A DNA stretch of 64,000 bases from Pseudomonas paeninsulae. Lineage in GTDB: Bacteria; Pseudomonadota; Gammaproteobacteria; Pseudomonadales; Pseudomonadaceae. Numbering within the stretch: the first letter of the stretch is position 1; the number at the start of each line of letters is the position of its first letter. The DNA lies in the NCBI RefSeq assembly GCF_035621475.1, contig NZ_CP141799.1, forward strand, positions 5,072,501 to 5,136,500, written 5' to 3'. Below, one piece after another: positions 60,876 to 64,000 of this stretch. The notes under the pieces are model-generated. The model was not told the DNA's origin. It searched no databases and was given only the letters and a program-made list of their open reading frames with translations. The translations under genes and the position numbers were made by a program.

Positions 60876-62093
60876 TCAGCCCATGGCTTGCTCAACCAAC
60901 TCGATCCAGTGGCGTACCGGGGTACGCCCGGCGCCATCGAGGTGGGTCTGGCAGCCGATATTGGCGGTGACTATCACCTCCGGCTTGCCGCTTTCCAGGG
61001 CGTCCATCTTGTTGTCGCGCAACTGCCTGGACAGCTGCGGTTGAGTGAGCGAATAAGTTCCCGCCGAGCCACAGCACAGGTGCCCATCGCTTACCGCGGT
61101 GAGCTGGAAGCCCAGGCGGCTGAGCACGTCCTCGACGGCGCCGCCAAGCTTCTGCGCATGCTGCAGGGTGCAGGGGCAATGGAAGGCCAGGCGCTGGTCG
61201 CTGCGCACGCCGAGCTGTTCCAGCGCCTCGCCGCGCAGCACTTCGACCAGGTCCTTGGCCAACTCGCTGACCCGCTTGGCTTTCGCCGCGTAGGCCGGGT
61301 CGTGCTCGAGCAGGTGGCCGTACTCCTTGACGAAGGCGCCGCAGCCGCTGGCGGTCTGCACGATGGCTTCGGCGCCACCCTGGATTGCCGGCCACCAGGC
61401 ATCGATGTTCTGCCGGGCGCGCTGCAGGCCCTGTTCCTGGGCGTTGAGGTGATAATCCACGGCGCCGCAGCAGCCGGCCTCGCGGATCGGCGTGACGCTG
61501 ATGCCGAGTCGATCGAGCACCCGCGCGCTGGCCGCGTTGGTGTTGGGCGACAGGCCCGCCTGCACGCAGCCTTCGAGGATCAACACGCGACGGTCATGGC
61601 GCACCTGCGGCCGCGGCTTGGCCGGGTGGATCTGTCGAGGCAACTTGGCCTTGAGTACGCCCGGTAACAGTGGCCGGAAGGCCTCTCCAGCCTGGACCAA
61701 GGCCTTGAACAGCGCCGGACGCGGCACCAGGGCGCGCAGGCTTTCGCGCAGCACGCGCTGGCCCAGCGGACGCGGTACCGCCGCGTCGACCACGGCGCGG
61801 CCGATATCCAGCAGGTTGTGGTAGTCGACCCCGGACGGGCAGGTGGTTTCGCAGTTGCGGCAGGTCAGGCAGCGGTCCAGGTGCAACTGGGTCTTGGCGG
61901 TAACTTGATTGCCTTCGAGCACCTGCTTGATCAGGTAGATGCGCCCACGCGGGCCGTCCAGCTCGTCGCCGAGCAGCTGGTAGGTCGGGCAGGTGGCGTT
62001 GCAGAAGCCGCAATGCACGCAGCTGCGCAGGATGCTTTCGGCTTCTTCGCCGCGCGGCAGACGCTTGGCCTGTTCGGTTAAATTCGTCTGCAC
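60876..62093 (-). CDS. glcF: Glycolate oxidase iron-sulfur subunit GlcF
   Basis: A 405-residue subunit. Two ferredoxin motifs, CVHCGFCNATCP near residues 26-37 and CLTCRNCETTCP near 75-86, bind two [4Fe-4S] clusters. Two CCG domains (EAGCCGAVDYH, HLCCGSAGTYS) follow. The start is a GTG at 62093, preceded by GAGGTG, 3 bp after the glcE stop. GlcDEF oxidises glycolate to glyoxylate at the membrane. Confidence 0.96.
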   Translation of the reverse strand: MQTNLTEQAKRLPRGEEAESILRSCVHCGFCNATCPTYQLLGDELDGPRGRIYLIKQVLEGNQVTAKTQLHLDRCLTCRNCETTCPSGVDYHNLLDIGRAVVDAAVPRPLGQRVLRESLRALVPRPALFKALVQAGEAFRPLLPGVLKAKLPRQIHPAKPRPQVRHDRRVLILEGCVQAGLSPNTNAASARVLDRLGISVTPIREAGCCGAVDYHLNAQEQGLQRARQNIDAWWPAIQGGAEAIVQTASGCGAFVKEYGHLLEHDPAYAAKAKRVSELAKDLVEVLRGEALEQLGVRSDQRLAFHCPCTLQHAQKLGGAVEDVLSRLGFQLTAVSDGHLCCGSAGTYSLTQPQLSRQLRDNKMDALESGKPEVIVTANIGCQTHLDGAGRTPVRHWIELVEQAMG

Positions 62094-62096
62094 GGC

Positions 62097-63161
62097 TTAC
62101 ACCTCGGCATACATGCGGCCAGCGTTGAAGATCCCTTGCGGGTCGAGCTGAGTTTTCAGCTGGCGGTGATAGCGCAATAAGGGCGCGGCCAGGGGCTGGA
62201 ACGGGCTGTCGCAGACGCCGGCAGTGAAGCAGGTGGCATGGCCGCCGGCGGCACTGGCGCTGCTGCGAATCTGCGCCGCCTCGGCAGTCGATTTCAGCCA
62301 GCGCTGGGCACCGCCCCAGTCGATCAACTGATCGCCGGGCAGGCTCAACACCGCGCTGTTATTGGGCAGTGACAGGCGCCACAACGGCCGCGGATCGGCG
62401 AAGAACGCCAGGCGCTGCTCGTTCAGCTGCTGCCAGTAGGTCGGGTCGAGCAGCTCGCCACCCAGGCTCTTGCGGGCGGCGGCCACCGAACCTTCGCCGC
62501 CTTCCAGGCGCAGGTGCAGGGCGCGACCGTCATGACTGGCGGCGCTCAGCGGGATTGGCTGCTGGCCCCATTCGGCGAGCTTGCGCAGGGCGCTCTCGAC
62601 GTCCATCGGCAGGCGCAGGCTGAGGCACTGACGGGGCTTGGGCAGGACCTTGAGCGACACTTCGGTGATCAGCCCCAGGCAGCCGAAACTGCCCGCCAGC
62701 AAACGCGACAGGTCATAGCCGGCGACGTTCTTCATCACCTCGCCGCCGAAGCGCAGATGCTTGCCATGGCCGGTGATCAGGCGGGTGCCCAGGACCATGT
62801 CACGCACCGAACCGACCCAGGGCCGACGCGGCCCGGACAGCCCCGTGGCGACCATACCGCCGACCGTGGCGCCACCAGCGAAACTCGGCGCCTCGCAGGT
62901 GAGCATCTGCCCGGCCTCATCCAGCGCTGCCTGCAATTCGGCCAGCGGGGTGCCGGCGCGGGCGGTGATCACCAGCTCGGTCGGGTCGTAGCTGACGATA
63001 CCGCGATGGGCCCGGCTGTCGATCAGCTCGCCGCTGACCGGACGACCGAGAAAGGCCTTGCTGTTACCGCCCTGAATACGCAGCGCAAGCGAATTATTGA
63101 GGGCGTGATTGACCTGTTCCAGCAGCGCCGAGCTGGCATCGAAAGCATCCGGCATGACCAT
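62097..63161 (-). CDS. glcE: Glycolate oxidase FAD-binding subunit GlcE
   Basis: A 354-residue FAD-linked oxidase with the PCMH-type FAD motif IQGGNSKAFLG near residue 29 and GGATVGGMVATGLSGPRRP near 98-116. GlcE and GlcD are related halves of the catalytic unit. Its ATG overlaps the glcD stop (TGATG) by one base, indicating coupled translation. An ATG 6 bp later is possible. Confidence 0.95.
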   Translation of the reverse strand: MVMPDAFDASSALLEQVNHALNNSLALRIQGGNSKAFLGRPVSGELIDSRAHRGIVSYDPTELVITARAGTPLAELQAALDEAGQMLTCEAPSFAGGATVGGMVATGLSGPRRPWVGSVRDMVLGTRLITGHGKHLRFGGEVMKNVAGYDLSRLLAGSFGCLGLITEVSLKVLPKPRQCLSLRLPMDVESALRKLAEWGQQPIPLSAASHDGRALHLRLEGGEGSVAAARKSLGGELLDPTYWQQLNEQRLAFFADPRPLWRLSLPNNSAVLSLPGDQLIDWGGAQRWLKSTAEAAQIRSSASAAGGHATCFTAGVCDSPFQPLAAPLLRYHRQLKTQLDPQGIFNAGRMYAEV

Positions 63162-64000
63162 CAGAAACGCTCCAGTTCGGGGAAAGGCAGCTGGCCGAGG
63201 TGCACGTGCATGGCGCCGAATTCGGCGCAGCGGTGCAGGGTCGGAATGTTCTTGCCGGGATTGAGCAGGCCCTTGGGGTCGAAGGCCGCTTTCACCGCGT
63301 GGAACAGGGTCAGCTCGTCGCTGTTGAACTGGCTGCACATCTGGTTGATCTTCTCGCGGCCGACGCCGTGCTCGCCGGTGATACTGCCGCCGACTTTGAC
63401 GCAGAGTTCGAGGATCTTGCCGCCGATGGCTTCGGCGCGCTGCAGTTCGCCGGGCTGGTTGGCATCGAACAGGATCAGCGGATGCATGTTGCCGTCACCG
63501 GCATGGAACACGTTGGCCACGCGCAGGCCGTACTCGGCGGACAGTTCGGCGATGCCGCGCAGCACACCGGGCAACTCGCGGCGTGGAATGGTGCCGTCCA
63601 TGCAGTAGTAGTCCGGCGAGATGCGTCCGACCGCCGGGAAGGCGTTCTTGCGTCCAGCCCAGAACTTGACCCGCTCGGCCTCGTCGCGGGCCAGGCGCAC
63701 TTCACTGGCACCGGCCGCCTCCAGCACCGCCCGCACCCGTTCGCAGTCGTCGCGCACGTCGGCTTCGACGCCGTCCAGTTCACAGAGCAGGATGGCTTCG
63801 GCCTCGACCGGGTAACCGGCATGGATAAAGTCTTCCACCGCCCTGATGGCCAGGTTGTCCATCATCTCCAGGCCACCGGGGATGATGCCGGCGGCGATGA
63901 TGGCGCCGACCGCACGCCCGGCCTTCTCCACCGAATCGAAACTGGCCAGCAGCACCTTGGCCACCTGCGGCTTGGGCAGCAGCTTGACCGTGACCTCGGT
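63161..64000 (-). CDS. glcD: Glycolate oxidase catalytic subunit GlcD (N-terminus outside window)
   Basis: C-terminal 279 residues of GlcD, open to the window edge. It shows the FAD-linked oxidase C domain with YYCMDGTIPRRELPGVLR, FHAGDGNMHPLI and GEHGVGREKI, features of the glycolate/lactate dehydrogenase family. It is the first of the visible glcDEFGBA order; the N-terminal FAD domain and any upstream glcC regulator are not visible. Confidence 0.95.
   Translation of the reverse strand, partial: TEVTVKLLPKPQVAKVLLASFDSVEKAGRAVGAIIAAGIIPGGLEMMDNLAIRAVEDFIHAGYPVEAEAILLCELDGVEADVRDDCERVRAVLEAAGASEVRLARDEAERVKFWAGRKNAFPAVGRISPDYYCMDGTIPRRELPGVLRGIAELSAEYGLRVANVFHAGDGNMHPLILFDANQPGELQRAEAIGGKILELCVKVGGSITGEHGVGREKINQMCSQFNSDELTLFHAVKAAFDPKGLLNPGKNIPTLHRCAEFGAMHVHLGQLPFPELERF

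Noticed and set aside
57952..61044. A 1030-codon plus-strand open frame across glcB, glcG and glcF
   Set aside because: Antisense to three conserved genes, with no recognisable domain; typical of third-position GC bias.

Overview
The window is about 64 kb of high-GC gammaproteobacterial chromosome, almost certainly from a Pseudomonas that is not P. aeruginosa. The evidence is protein content plus gene order. From memory, with no alignment run, the order glnK-amtB, ubiK, comM, rep, xpt, cytochrome c5, pauR, dadX-ridA-dadA, lrp, kauB, rpmGB, radC, coaBC, dut, algC, argB, pyrE, crc, rph, yicC, gmk, rpoZ, spoT, oxyR, recG, HU, rubredoxins, glc follows the P. aeruginosa PA5287-PA5355 block, with local differences. 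No rRNA, tRNA, prophage, CRISPR array or integron was seen. The only clear mobile element is one intact IS1182-type insertion sequence.

Layout. 1-1531: ammonium transport and PII signalling (amtB cut by the window edge, glnK) behind a good sigma-54 promoter match. 1939-6185: ubiK, comM, a LysR regulator and a MATE exporter. 6239-7813: the IS, inserted with a CTAG duplication into a small palindrome between two convergent genes. 7810-15012: a GGDEF/EAL protein, Rep helicase, xanthine phosphoribosyltransferase, an acetyl-CoA hydrolase/transferase-family protein and cytochrome c5. 15140-27848: amino-acid and polyamine catabolism (pauR, dadX, ridA-like, dadA, lrp, a PauB-type oxidase, kauB aldehyde dehydrogenase, an omega-aminotransferase and a cupin), interrupted by a DUF1127/MocR/MFS block. 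28071-45785: conserved housekeeping genes for ribosomal proteins, CoA, dUTPase, AlgC, arginine, pyrimidine, Crc, RNA maturation, GMP kinase, omega subunit and SpoT. 45839-54097: envelope and unknown proteins, OxyR, RecG, an HDOD protein and HU. 54286-56045: rubredoxin reductase and two rubredoxins. 56256-64000: glycolate utilisation in the order glcD-E-F-G-B-A.

How the genes cooperate. DadA oxidises D-alanine made by DadX, and the adjacent Lrp is the expected activator. The RidA-like protein between them probably clears the imine intermediates. PauR, the PauB-type oxidase, KauB and the aminotransferase form a gamma-glutamyl-polyamine and aminoaldehyde route. The glc genes import glycolate, oxidise it to glyoxylate (GlcDEF) and condense that with acetyl-CoA (GlcB). 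GlnK controls AmtB.

Most of the window is ordinary core genome and I found no clearly new multi-gene system. The observations most worth a second look are the IS target hairpin, the long membrane-anchored form of AlgC, a TPVV tandem repeat in rubredoxin reductase, a terminator inside the dad cluster, a family of palindromic intergenic repeats, and the polyamine region interrupted by a DUF1127/MocR/MFS block.
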